A DNA stretch of 37,222 bases, from positions 1 to 37,222 of the IMG/VR virus record IMGVR_UViG_3300006999_000188; one strand, 5' to 3'. The DNA is from a virus. Below, in pieces: positions 15,200 to 22,121 of the stretch. Each line of letters opens with the position of its first letter. Positions within the stretch are counted from its first letter, which is position 1. A model generated the notes under the pieces. The model was not told the DNA's origin, ran no database searches, and saw only the letters and a list, made by a program, of their open reading frames with translations. The translations under genes and the position numbers were made by a program.

Positions 15200-16294
15200 T
15201 TACGTGGCGTTTCGGGCGATGTTCGCCGCTCGGGATTCGTTCACCACGGGTAGGAAGGCGCATCTGCAGTTCGGGTGAACTGGCACGACGCCGCGCGCCT
15301 CGGTCAGCGAGAATACCGTCCCTTCGAGGCTTTCGCAGATCGGGCAGACGCGGCGGTCGCCGGCGGTCACGAGTTCGGCCTTCCCGACGACCTCGGCGTC
15401 CGCGCCGAGCATCGACTCGTAGCGGTTCAGCGTCGCCTCCGAGTGCGAGTGAATCGTCTCGGTCCGGGCGAGCGTCCGCGCTCGGGTGAGGCCGACCTTC
15501 TCGACGCGGTCGTTTATCTCGCGCGCCATCTTCCGGGGGTTCCAGCCCTCGGCGAACCCCCGCGTGAGGACCCGGCTTATCTCCTGGTCCATCGCGTCGG
15601 TGATGCCCTTGAGTTCGCGGTAGTTCCGCGTGTACAGGATGCCGAGGGCGTCGGCGTGAATCGGGGCGTTGAACGTCTCCGCGAGCGCCGTCGACGGGAC
15701 GCTCATCCCTTGCTCGCGAAGCCGGGCGTCGGCGAACTCGACGCCCTTCCCGTAGGAGCGTCGGACGTAGATGTTCTGCCACGCCTCCCGGTCGACGACG
15801 CGCCCGTCGCGACCGCGCTGGCGGATGGCGAGGATGTCGTCGTCCTCCCAGGACTGGAGGTCGTCGAGGAACGCGTCGATCTTGTCGGAGTCGTCGGGGA
15901 AGTCGTAGCCCCGGCTGGCTTCAGCCTGCCCGTCGAACCGGACGTCGCCTCGGTCGCCCTGGAGCTCGAGGCGACTCGGGTCGCGGTCCGTCCCGCCGCC
16001 GCTGTCGCGTCCGAGGCCGAAGGCGTCGTTCGCGACGACCGTCTCCCGGATGACGCCCTTGAGGCGGCGGAACCGCTTGGACATCTCCGCCGAGTAGTCG
16101 GACTGAATCGTCTTCGTCCGCGTCGGCCCCGAGGGGGCGCGGTCGTTCATCGCGGGTTCGGCGAGCGCGAGCGCGAGTCGCGCGCCTCGGGGGACGTCCT
16201 CGACGTCGGGGCCGCCGTGGTCGGCCTGGTGGGCGAGGCGGTCGTCGACCGCTGCGAGGTTCCGCGCGAGGTCGGCTTTCTGAACGGTCGACAT
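15200..16294 (-). CDS. Mu gpF/SPP1 gp7-like minor head protein
   Basis: 364 residues. The C-terminal third carries the phage head morphogenesis (Mu F) signature: TRARTLARTETIHSHSEATL, then the Cys pair CPICESLEGTVFSL and HPNCRCAFLPVV (about 312-350), which probably bind zinc. A long helical middle part includes ADALGILYTRNYRELKGITD and VLTRGFAEGWNPRKMAREIN. Such proteins bind the portal, enter the head in few copies and are needed for a complete head. Genes lie in the order portal, membrane protein, this gene. The first 48 residues are less convincing, and the internal ATG at 16150 (MNDRAPSGPTRTKTIQ) is an alternative start. Confidence 0.85.
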   Translation of the reverse strand: MSTVQKADLARNLAAVDDRLAHQADHGGPDVEDVPRGARLALALAEPAMNDRAPSGPTRTKTIQSDYSAEMSKRFRRLKGVIRETVVANDAFGLGRDSGGGTDRDPSRLELQGDRGDVRFDGQAEASRGYDFPDDSDKIDAFLDDLQSWEDDDILAIRQRGRDGRVVDREAWQNIYVRRSYGKGVEFADARLREQGMSVPSTALAETFNAPIHADALGILYTRNYRELKGITDAMDQEISRVLTRGFAEGWNPRKMAREINDRVEKVGLTRARTLARTETIHSHSEATLNRYESMLGADAEVVGKAELVTAGDRRVCPICESLEGTVFSLTEARGVVPVHPNCRCAFLPVVNESRAANIARNAT

Positions 16295-16295
16295 G

Positions 16296-16303
16296 ACTTA
16301 TGC
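16296..16303 (+). promoter_or_regulatory. TATA-like box of plus-strand regulator gene
   Basis: The sequence ACTTATGC is centred about 28 bases before the ATG at 16328. That spacing fits an archaeal TATA box with a leaderless mRNA. It overlaps the start of the minus-strand head gene, so the two would interfere. Confidence 0.35.
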
Positions 16304-16311
16304 CCCCTCGG

Positions 16312-16325
16312 TTCGTTCGTGCGAA
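16312..16325. promoter_or_regulatory. 14-bp palindrome just before regulator ATG
   Basis: TTCGTTCGTGCGAA, one base from the consensus TTCGYTCGARCGAA. It lies between the TATA-like box and the ATG of the winged-helix gene at 16328, the position of an autorepression operator. The second element pair is inside the gene at 16528-16559. Confidence 0.45.
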
Positions 16326-16327
16326 GT

Positions 16328-16909
16328 ATGAACGTCAGCGACGACGACGTCCTCGACGCCGTTCGCGACGTCCGCGCTCCGGTCGCCACCGCCAGCGAGG
16401 TTGCCGCCCACCTCCCCATCGGCCAGCGCGCCGTCCTGAACCGCCTGAACGAACTCGCCGATGAGGAGCGCGTCGAACGGAAGGACGTCGGCGCGCGCTC
16501 GACCGTCTGGTGGGTGCCCGGCGAGAGTTCGCACGAGGGAAGCGATTCGTTCGAGCGAACGCCGTCCGACCGGGAGTTCGAGGTGCAGCCCGACGCCGGC
16601 GACGGCGACCAGGAGGCCGGCGACGTCGTCGAGGAGATCGACGCCGACGTCCTCGACCTCCCCGGGAGCGGGTCGCGCCTCGACGACCGCCGCGAGGCCG
16701 TCCTCGCCTGCTACGAGTACCTTCGCGAGCACGGCGAGGGGAAGCGGTCGGTGTTCGAGTCGGAGGTCTACCCCGAGCATCCCGGCGGCTACGAGTCGGC
16801 GTACTCGTGGTGGAACAACTGCGTCATCCGGGGCCTGAAGCAACTCGCGGAGCGCGACGACGCCGTCGAAGTCCCCGGCCCGTCCGGGCGCTGGACGTAC
16901 CACGCTTAG
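16328..16909 (+). CDS. Winged-helix DNA-binding regulator inside late block
   Basis: 193 residues from ATG at 16328. A much longer upstream frame is only the reverse of the minor head gene and is rejected. The N-terminal domain (about 5-65) is a winged helix: VATASEVAAHLPIGQRAVLN, followed by the wing VERKDVGARSTVWW. A linker then leads to a C-terminal domain (about 105-193: YEYLREHGEGKRSVFESEVY, YESAYSWWNNCVIRGLKQLA) that also looks HTH-like, a pattern I associate with haloarchaeal virus and provirus proteins. It is the only plus-strand gene in the late block, divergent from the minor head gene and convergent with the membrane protein gene (stops overlap at 16906-16909), so it is a moron-like insertion with its own promoter. 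It may control late genes or immunity. Confidence 0.85.
   Translation: MNVSDDDVLDAVRDVRAPVATASEVAAHLPIGQRAVLNRLNELADEERVERKDVGARSTVWWVPGESSHEGSDSFERTPSDREFEVQPDAGDGDQEAGDVVEEIDADVLDLPGSGSRLDDRREAVLACYEYLREHGEGKRSVFESEVYPEHPGGYESAYSWWNNCVIRGLKQLAERDDAVEVPGPSGRWTYHA
16528..16559. repeat. Pair of 14-bp palindromes within regulator gene
   Basis: A weaker copy, TTCGCACGAGGGAA (16528-16541), and a perfect copy, TTCGTTCGAGCGAA (16546-16559), start 18 bp apart. They lie in the linker between the two domains of the regulator. Confidence 0.7.
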
Positions 16910-17244
16910 TCGCCCCCGTTCTGTCCGCTGTTCTCGCCGCCGCCGTCCTCCTGGTCGCCGTCGTCCTCGCCCTCGCCGTCGTTCCCGGTGAGGTCCTGGG
17001 CGGCGTCGACGGCGCTGTCGACGTTCGACTTCCCGAAGACGACGTACGCCGCTGCGAGCGCGAGCGCGACGATGGTCAGCCACAGGATACTCGGCGGGTT
17101 CTGCCCGTCGACGAGTAGGTAGATGAACGCGCCGAGGATGCCGTACAGGAACGTCGCCGCGACGAACATCCGAGCGCCCGGGTAGGGGAGCGTCGTCCCG
17201 ACGGCGCGTTTGCAGCGTTCGGCGAGACTGCCGTCTCGGGGCAT
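16906..17244 (-). CDS. Small two-helix membrane protein
   Basis: 112 residues, starting MPRDGSLAERCKRAVGTTLP. Two hydrophobic segments are visible at about 26-45 (MFVAATFLYGILGAFIYLL) and 53-71 (ILWLTIVALALAAAYVVF). The C-terminal 40 residues are Gly/Asp/Glu. The layout (short basic start, two membrane helices, charged tail) is that of a small holin-like or membrane-anchoring protein. It lies between the portal and minor head genes, with stop TAA overlapping that of the plus-strand regulator. A holin role in an archaeal virus is not established, and a membrane-located virion protein is as likely. Confidence 0.75.
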   Translation of the reverse strand: MPRDGSLAERCKRAVGTTLPYPGARMFVAATFLYGILGAFIYLLVDGQNPPSILWLTIVALALAAAYVVFGKSNVDSAVDAAQDLTGNDGEGEDDGDQEDGGGENSGQNGGD

Positions 17245-17247
17245 CGG

Positions 17248-18783
17248 TCACTCCTCGCCCCCGTCCGGGACCGCCGTCTGCTGGCCGTCGCCCTCGAAGA
17301 TGTCCTCGAAGAACTCCTCGACGTCCGGGTCGTCTTCGTCGAGCGGGTCCTCGGGGTCGACGTCGTCGACGTCGGTCGGGTCGTCGGCGGGGTCGTCCTC
17401 GAGGTCCGCCGGCCCGGGCTGCGGGTCGACCAGCGCGCCGCGCTCGGGCGGGAGGTCGAGGATGTCATCGCGGCGCTCCTCGGTCGTCGCGATCTCGGCG
17501 GGGTCGCCCATCGACGACGCGTCCTTGTACGCCTTCGCCTTCCGCTGCATGACCTCGGCGCGCTCGACCTCGGTGAGCTCGAACAGGTCGGGCCAGTCGA
17601 CCTCGTACGTGTCGTCGAGCGGCGAGGAGATGATGCCGTAGTCGACGAGCATATCGATGAGTGGGCGGAACAACTGGGGTTCGGCGAACTTCTGTCGGCG
17701 CTCCTCTATCATCCCGACGAACGCGGCTTCGTCCTGCGTCGACGCGAGGTCGCCGCGCTCGGTCCCGAGGAGTCGGCGCTTCGGGATGCGAGTGACCCCG
17801 GCGATGAGCTCGAGAAGGGAGTCCTTCAGCCCGGACGGGTCGGGACTGCCGCCGCCGACTTCGTCGAGTTCGAGGTTCCGCGCCCAGACGACGTCCCGGA
17901 GGTCGTTCACCATCTCCTCGACCTGCGTCGCGACCTTGTCTTCGTCCGGGAGCGACCCGGCGTCGTCCTTCAGGCCGGCGACGAACCGCTTTTTCGCGTC
18001 CCGCCAGTACATCTCGGAACTCCCGCCGACGACTTTCGTCAGGTCCACGAGGTAGTTGAAGATCGCCTCGTAGGCCGACCGTCCGATGGCTTCGTCTTCG
18101 AGCGCGCCCTCGGCGAGATGGACGACCCGGGAGTGGTGGACGTCCTTGTAGCCGATGCCGTCGTCGCCGAAGTCGACGTCGTACATCTTCGGGAGGCCGA
18201 ACCGTTCGTCGGTCGGGTCCTCCTCGCGGTCGAAGTCGACGTTATCCTCGCCGAACGGCTGGAAGTACAGGATGTCGTCGACGACGTCGCCCTTCAGTTT
18301 CGACTCGTCGACGGGCTGGTCGAGGTCCTGGCCGTCGTCGAACCCGATGAGGAGAATGCCGTACCGTCCGATGCGCTGGAGGGTGTCGGCGCGGTCGAGG
18401 TAGTTCAGCATCTTCTTCTCGTCGAACAGCGCCGCGACGTCCTCCTCGAAGTCGCTCCGGTCGTCGGGGTCGTCGCGCTCGCCGTCGTCGATGACCTCCG
18501 GGGGCGCGCTCCAGGTCTGTCCGGAGACGGCGGTGACGATGGTTTCGGCGATGCCCCCGCGCTCGAACTTCGCTCGGTAGTTGTCGATGCCGAGCTCGGC
18601 GCGCTCGGGGTAGCCGAGCGTCTGGAAGTAATCGCGTTCGTCGACGTTCCCGAACGACTGCCCCATCGCCGCCGCGATGTTCCGGCGGCGTACGAGTTCG
18701 GTCGTCAGGGCCGTCAGTTCTTCGCGCTCTTGCGCGTTCAGTTCTCCGGCGTCGGTCGCGTCGTCGGTGGGGTCGTCACTCAT
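17248..18783 (-). CDS. Portal protein (DUF1073-like)
   Basis: 511 residues, starting MSDDPTDDATDAGELNAQER. Typical portal pieces are visible: RADTLQRIGRYGILLIGFDD ('R..Gya.illig.dD'), SRVVHLAEGALEDEAIGRSA ('SRvihl.g..l.....G.S'), and IAGVTRIPKRRLLGTERGDL ('l.a.tgiP...LfG...g.l.ST'). These fit the DUF1073 portal family. The C-terminal 90 residues are an Asp/Glu/Pro tail not needed for the fold. Twelve copies would form the DNA entry ring and contact terminase. Order large terminase, then portal supports this. The start ATG at 18783 is 15 bases after the terminase TAA. Confidence 0.9.
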   Translation of the reverse strand: MSDDPTDDATDAGELNAQEREELTALTTELVRRRNIAAAMGQSFGNVDERDYFQTLGYPERAELGIDNYRAKFERGGIAETIVTAVSGQTWSAPPEVIDDGERDDPDDRSDFEEDVAALFDEKKMLNYLDRADTLQRIGRYGILLIGFDDGQDLDQPVDESKLKGDVVDDILYFQPFGEDNVDFDREEDPTDERFGLPKMYDVDFGDDGIGYKDVHHSRVVHLAEGALEDEAIGRSAYEAIFNYLVDLTKVVGGSSEMYWRDAKKRFVAGLKDDAGSLPDEDKVATQVEEMVNDLRDVVWARNLELDEVGGGSPDPSGLKDSLLELIAGVTRIPKRRLLGTERGDLASTQDEAAFVGMIEERRQKFAEPQLFRPLIDMLVDYGIISSPLDDTYEVDWPDLFELTEVERAEVMQRKAKAYKDASSMGDPAEIATTEERRDDILDLPPERGALVDPQPGPADLEDDPADDPTDVDDVDPEDPLDEDDPDVEEFFEDIFEGDGQQTAVPDGGEE

Positions 18784-18798
18784 GGTCGTATCTGGTGG

Positions 18799-20067
18799 TT
18801 ACGCTGAGACTTCGCGGCCCGGCCCCCAGGTCGCCGAGTCCGCCTGACTCGACTCTTTCGCGGCGAGGGCGAGCGCGTCGACGCAGTCGTCGTTCCAGCC
18901 CTCGGGGGCGTGGTAGCGGACGTTCCCCGAGGACGTCGTCGAATACTCGAACAGTTCGAGTTCGTTCACGAGTTGCGGGATGTCGGGGAACGTGATTTCG
19001 GCGGCTTCGAGGCGCTGCGCGAGGTTTTCGATGAGGTCGCGCTTCGACTGCGCCGAGAACTTCACCGCGTCGATGGGGACGCCGTTGTCCTCCAGGTCGG
19101 TCACGAGTTTGTTGTCCCGGGAGGCGTCGACGCGGACGACGCCGGGGTACCGCTCGTAGACGGCTTCCATCTTCTTCTGGAGCGCCGGCCAACTCGGGGG
19201 CTGTAGGCGCTCGAAGTTCACCAGGAGTCCGTCGCGGTCGAGCGTAATCCCGACCGTCCAGTTCTGGTGACGGGCGAAGTCCCAGCCGTGCGTGTAGGGG
19301 GCGTTCCCGTTCCGTTCCTGCCAGTCGTACTCGACGACGTTCCGGTCGCGGACCTCCCGGAAGACGCCGCCGGAGTCGTCGAGGAAGACGGCGAGGTATT
19401 CCTGCTTGAAGACGCGGTCGGGGAGCTCGCGGGCGGCGCTGTCGATCTCGTCGTCGGGAACCCACGGGTTGACGTAGGACGCGGCCTGCGAGGACCACCA
19501 GTCGGGCCACTCGTCGGATTCGCCTCGGAGGAAGTGGTCGTAGAACCAGTTCTTCCCCTTCGGCTTCGAGATAAAGAGGGCCTTCCCGAGCGTGTCCGAG
19601 AGCATCGGGCGGAGCGTCTGGTGCCAGATCGTCTCGGACATCATCGCCGCTTCGTCGATGACCATGTGGTCGACGCCCGCGCCGTCGAGGGAGTCGGGGT
19701 GGTCGAAGGTTCGGTATTCGATGGTCGCACCGTTCGAGAGGTATATCTCGCGGGGCTTCTCGCGCTTGACGCCCTGGTTTCCTTTCGAGGTGTCGAGGAG
19801 CGCCGAGGGAAGCATCTCTTTCGCGGTGTCGAAGCCGTACTTATTCGCCTGGTTGTACGTCGGGCCTATCCACCAGCAGGTGACGCGGTCGTCGTCGCCG
19901 TAGGGACTCCGGGTCGGGTCGAGGGCGTAGTCGATCTGGTCGATGTTCGCGAAGATGTTCTTCCCCGTTCGGCGGCCCCACGCGCAGGTCCGGTACCGCT
20001 GGGTCGCCTCGAATGCGTTCCGCTGGACGGGGTGCATTTTCCATTCGAGGTTGATGGTTCGAGTCAT
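18799..20067 (-). CDS. Terminase large subunit
   Basis: 422 residues. Walker A is GRRTGKN (residues 31-37, here ending in Asn rather than Thr/Ser), Walker B is DHMVIDEAA (133-141) and the coupling segment is LFISKPKGKNWFYDHFLRGE. The nuclease part has HGWDFARHQNWTVG, VVRVDASRDN and the closing NDDCVDALALA, the three acidic positions of the RNase-H-like domain. It cuts genome concatemers and drives DNA into the prohead. The gene starts the late block and has its own TATA box about 45 bases upstream. The ATPase site otherwise looks intact. Its small partner may be the gene at 22118-22708. Confidence 0.96.
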   Translation of the reverse strand: MTRTINLEWKMHPVQRNAFEATQRYRTCAWGRRTGKNIFANIDQIDYALDPTRSPYGDDDRVTCWWIGPTYNQANKYGFDTAKEMLPSALLDTSKGNQGVKREKPREIYLSNGATIEYRTFDHPDSLDGAGVDHMVIDEAAMMSETIWHQTLRPMLSDTLGKALFISKPKGKNWFYDHFLRGESDEWPDWWSSQAASYVNPWVPDDEIDSAARELPDRVFKQEYLAVFLDDSGGVFREVRDRNVVEYDWQERNGNAPYTHGWDFARHQNWTVGITLDRDGLLVNFERLQPPSWPALQKKMEAVYERYPGVVRVDASRDNKLVTDLEDNGVPIDAVKFSAQSKRDLIENLAQRLEAAEITFPDIPQLVNELELFEYSTTSSGNVRYHAPEGWNDDCVDALALAAKESSQADSATWGPGREVSA

Positions 20068-20109
20068 CGGTATTGCGAGATTGGGTTTATGTTGCCGCCT
20101 CGGGGACGG

Positions 20110-20116
20110 TATATAT
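20110..20116 (-). promoter_or_regulatory. TATA box for terminase (late) operon
   Basis: On the minus strand the sequence reads CATATATACC, centred about 46 bases upstream of the terminase ATG at 20067, giving a predicted start near 20087 and a leader of about 20 bases. It is the strongest TATA-like site in the region. A short inverted GTAC...GTAC repeat (20117-20130) lies just upstream of it. Confidence 0.65.
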
Positions 20117-20381
20117 GTACGAGTTTGTACGACAACGCCCGTGTTAGTTCACGAGCGTACACGTCTGGGCGTCAGTTTCCGCCGTATCTGGTACCACATA
20201 CGCAGATTACTGAGGTTATCCGCGTATCTGACCCCACGCCACGGCCTACCACGGGCGACCTCACGGACTTCCAGAACGTCGACCGCGCCCGGCGAACCCC
20301 CGGCGAGACGTCGTCGACCCGGTCGCCCTCCGAGCGCCGGCGACGTCGAGGCCGGTCGCGACGCCGAACCACCAGCCCGAC

Positions 20382-20460
20382 TGATGTATCGAAAACGTGT
20401 GTGGTCGGCGTCCCTCGGGAGTCGTCAGGATTCCTGACCACACGACTCGGTGATGTATCG
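20382..20460. repeat. Direct repeats flanking an inverted repeat (packaging-site candidate)
   Basis: TGATGTATCG occurs at 20382-20391 and 20451-20460. Between them lie the arms GTGTGGTC (20399-20406) and GACCACAC (20436-20443), and an inner 15-bp palindrome, GTCAGGATTCCTGAC (20424-20438). The symmetrical layout suggests a protein-binding or cleavage site. Confidence 0.6.
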
Positions 20461-20505
20461 GGCTGGCAGAAGACGTCGACGACGTCCGCGACCGACGCCG
20501 TCGGG

Positions 20506-20537
20506 TTCGTTCGAGCGAACCGATTCGTACGAGCGAA
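20506..20537. repeat. Pair of 14-bp palindromes
   Basis: A perfect copy, TTCGTTCGAGCGAA (20506-20519), and a near copy, TTCGTACGAGCGAA (20524-20537), start 18 bp apart, the same spacing as at 8743/8761, 16528/16546 and 26408/26426. Confidence 0.8.
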
Positions 20538-20570
20538 GCCCGCAGGACGACGCGAACGACGCTTGTGTCG

Positions 20571-20589
20571 TTAGTCCTCAGTTAACTAT
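20571..20589. promoter_or_regulatory. 19-bp dyad operator candidate, copy A
   Basis: TTAGTC-CTCAGTT-AACTAT: outer half-sites TTAGTY and AACTAW separated by 7 bp. On the plus strand the right half merges with a TATA-like AACTATACG. One of five related sites in the window. Confidence 0.6.
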
Positions 20590-20661
20590 ACGTCGAGGCG
20601 ACGCGTCGAGCGCCCCGCAACGTTCTGGAAATCCGTGTGTTCCGCCGCGCAAGCGCCGAAA

Positions 20662-20775
20662 ACACGGAGTACGCGGGCCGTGTGTACCGAATCCGCTTCA
20701 GAAGATTGCGAGGGGTAGGCTACCTAACCCACCTGATGGCGCACACAGCGCCAGCACGCTCCACACAGCGGATTC
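20662..20775. other. Multi-hairpin structured element
   Basis: The inverted repeat GAATCCGC (20689-20696) / GCGGATTC (20768-20775) encloses two hairpins: GGGGTAGG-CTA-CCTAACCC (20712-20730, one mismatch) and TGGCGC-ACACA-GCGCCA (20737-20753). Another stem, ACACGG/CCGTGT (20662-20683), lies just before. It may be a structured RNA or a DNA recognition site; the transcribed strand is unknown. Confidence 0.5.
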
Positions 20776-20802
20776 CGGGGGTATCGGGCCTGAAACGCGG
20801 GG

Positions 20803-21117
20803 TCAGCGCGACCGGAAGCGTGCGATTGTCGGATTCCCGTGACGTTCCGAGTGGCAGCGCGCGCACTTCGTCTCCAGGTTCCCCAGCGCGTGACTCCCGC
20901 CCTCGCCGACCGGGACGACGTGGTCCGGGTGGAGCGTCGCGTCGCCCCGGGGACCGCCCGTTCTACCACATTCTTGGCACGTGTAGTCGTCGCGCTCGAA
21001 GACGCGCTCGCGGCGAGTCGGCCAGTCGCTCGGGTAGTCTCGACCGGAGCTCGAGGCGGCGGGCCGCTTCGAGAACTTCGCCGCCAGCCGGTCGAGGTCG
21101 TCCGACGAGTCAGTCAT
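20803..21117 (-). CDS. HNH endonuclease
   Basis: 104 residues with a complete HNH module: ERVFERDDYTCQECG (Cys47, Cys50), the first His region TLHPDHVVPV (His63 or His66), Asn80 in GNLETKCARCH, and Cys85, Cys88 and His89. The Cys pairs would hold a structural zinc, and the HNH core would hold the catalytic metal. Free-standing HNH genes beside terminase genes are common in tailed phages, where they assist packaging by nicking or cutting DNA. Here the order is HNH, non-coding region, large terminase, which matches. ATG at 21117 overlaps the end of the previous gene (stop 21110-21112). A homing role is less likely because the gene is embedded in an operon. Confidence 0.92.
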   Translation of the reverse strand: MTDSSDDLDRLAAKFSKRPAASSSGRDYPSDWPTRRERVFERDDYTCQECGRTGGPRGDATLHPDHVVPVGEGGSHALGNLETKCARCHSERHGNPTIARFRSR

Positions 21118-21493
21118 CCCGGCGCGGGTCCGTCGCGATGAACTCCCGGATGTCCTCGATCTGCTTCGACGTCCATCGCCCCGACCGACGGGCGTGGTCG
21201 GTGTTGATGCTCACCGGGTAGCCGGTGATGACCTCGCGGTCGCCGACGTCGACGACGAGTCGGTAGGACGCGCCGCCGAACGTCTCCCGGAACCAGACGA
21301 TATCGTTCGAGTGCCGCTGCGTCTCGCCCCGTTCGATGCAGCCGTCGACGATCTCCCCGTCGAGGTGCCGGGGCGGACGGTCGTCCTCGTAGCGGTCGTG
21401 GAACCGGATGGGGAAGTGCGTCGACGGTCGGTACGCCGAGGGGTCCCGTGGGACGTCCACGTCGTCCTCGCTGTCGTCGGCGTCGGCGCTCAT
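21110..21493 (-). CDS. Unknown protein, possibly DUF4258/RelE-like
   Basis: 127 residues. After an acidic start, the body reads PIRFHDRYEDDRPPRHLDGE, EIVDGCIERGETQRHSNDIV, SYRLVVDVGDREVITGYPVS and SKQIEDIREFIATDPRRDD. The pattern 'H-R...R, V..CI..GE, short strands with RLVVDV, VITGYPV' resembles DUF4258 or BrnT-like small proteins, some of which are toxins, but no catalytic set is certain. Its ATG overlaps the stop of the acidic 70-residue gene upstream by ATGA, an arrangement seen in toxin-antitoxin pairs but equally in any packed operon. It overlaps the HNH gene downstream by eight bases. Confidence 0.7.
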   Translation of the reverse strand: MSADADDSEDDVDVPRDPSAYRPSTHFPIRFHDRYEDDRPPRHLDGEIVDGCIERGETQRHSNDIVWFRETFGGASYRLVVDVGDREVITGYPVSINTDHARRSGRWTSKQIEDIREFIATDPRRDD

Positions 21494-21705
21494 CAGTCCC
21501 CCCTCGCGCTCGGGTCGACGTCGAGCGTCCCCGTGTAGGCTTCAGCGAGGATGCGGACGACCTCGCCGTTCGGGACGTCGCCGCCCCACGTGCTCACGTC
21601 GACGACGCCATCCTCGACGTCCTGGGCGACGGCGTCGGCGGCGTCCTCGCGGGCGTCGATCTGGTCGTCGGACGTAGTCGTTACTGAAAGGCGGTCGCTG
21701 GTCAT
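21493..21705 (-). CDS. Small acidic protein, unknown
   Basis: 70 residues, starting MTSDRLSVTTTSDDQIDARE and containing VDVSTWGGDVPNGEVVRILA. The end looks like a helix (GEVVRILAEAYTGTL). No motif identified. It is coupled to the downstream gene by an ATGA overlap. It could be a partner of the 127-residue protein, but nothing in the sequence proves this. Confidence 0.6.
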   Translation of the reverse strand: MTSDRLSVTTTSDDQIDAREDAADAVAQDVEDGVVDVSTWGGDVPNGEVVRILAEAYTGTLDVDPSARGD

Positions 21706-21761
21706 GCGTGAGTGGTCTGAGAGTAGGGGGTCCGGCGCCGAGCGACGTCGCCCGGCGGGGG

Positions 21762-21947
21762 TTAGTTGTCGGCCATCGATTCGAGCGCCGCGAGTTCGCG
21801 CTCACGTTCCTTCTCGACGCGGCGGGCGCTTCGCCAGAACAGGTAGGCGAACGGCCAGCCGAGGATGGGGATGAGCGCGAAGACGGCGGCGAGGAGTCGG
21901 CGTCCGGTCGCTCGGGGCATACCCGAGTCATGTCGGGACCGGTACAT
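21762..21947 (-). CDS. Small single-pass membrane protein
   Basis: 61 residues when started at ATG 21947; the ATG at 21920 (MPRATGRRLLAAVFALIPIL) is an equally good start giving 52 residues. A basic N-terminus precedes one hydrophobic helix, RRLLAAVFALIPILGWPFAY, and a strongly charged C-terminal helix (RSARRVEKERERELAALESM). The positive-inside rule does not separate the sides because both flanks are basic. Unknown role; possible membrane anchor or entry-exclusion protein. It lies between the zinc-ribbon gene and the acidic gene in the same operon, with about 35 bases on the upstream side. Confidence 0.6.
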   Translation of the reverse strand: MYRSRHDSGMPRATGRRLLAAVFALIPILGWPFAYLFWRSARRVEKERERELAALESMADN

Positions 21948-21983
21948 AGGGATTCGGGTCGCGTGAGTCCCGTCGCCGGCGGG

Positions 21984-22121
21984 TTAGGGTTCGAGACTCG
22001 CCTTCGGGCGGCGGAACGTCCCGCACTTCGAGCACGCTATCTCGACGCCATCCCTGCCGTCGGGGAGTTCGACGGGCTGGACGGGGTAGGCGTTCGACCC
22101 GCCGCACTCGGGGCAGTTCAC
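21984..22121 (-). CDS. Zinc-ribbon mini-protein
   Basis: 45 residues beginning at GTG 22121, which overlaps the TGA of the upstream gene (GTGA), a typical coupled start. It reads NCPECGGSNAYPVQPVELPD, then EIACSKCGTFRRPKASLEP, with two CxxC knuckles (Cys3/Cys6 and Cys30/Cys33) 23 residues apart, a classical zinc ribbon. It is likely a nucleic-acid-binding accessory protein. No ATG exists in the frame, so it is easily missed. Very compact, with nothing outside the ribbon except a basic tail. Confidence 0.75.
   Translation of the reverse strand: MNCPECGGSNAYPVQPVELPDGRDGVEIACSKCGTFRRPKASLEP

Larger units (their letters stand above)
20068..20802. other. 735-bp non-coding region upstream of terminase
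   Basis: No frame on either strand looks like haloarchaeal protein. The region holds the terminase TATA box (20110-20116), two 10-bp direct repeats flanking an 8-bp inverted repeat (20382-20460), a pair of 14-bp palindromes (20506-20537), a 19-bp dyad (20571-20589) and a set of stem-loops closed by an 8-bp stem (20662-20775). Location next to terminase and HNH nuclease makes it the best candidate for the packaging site (inference). Confidence 0.55.

Noticed and set aside
15275-16327. Upstream extension of the 16328 regulator frame
   Set aside because: It lies antisense to the Mu-F-like head gene and has artefact composition; only the part from ATG 16328 looks like protein.
20172-20443. Two overlapping minus-strand frames (89 and 60 codons) before terminase
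   Set aside because: Arg-rich composition and no coupling to neighbours; the DNA is better explained by repeats and signals.
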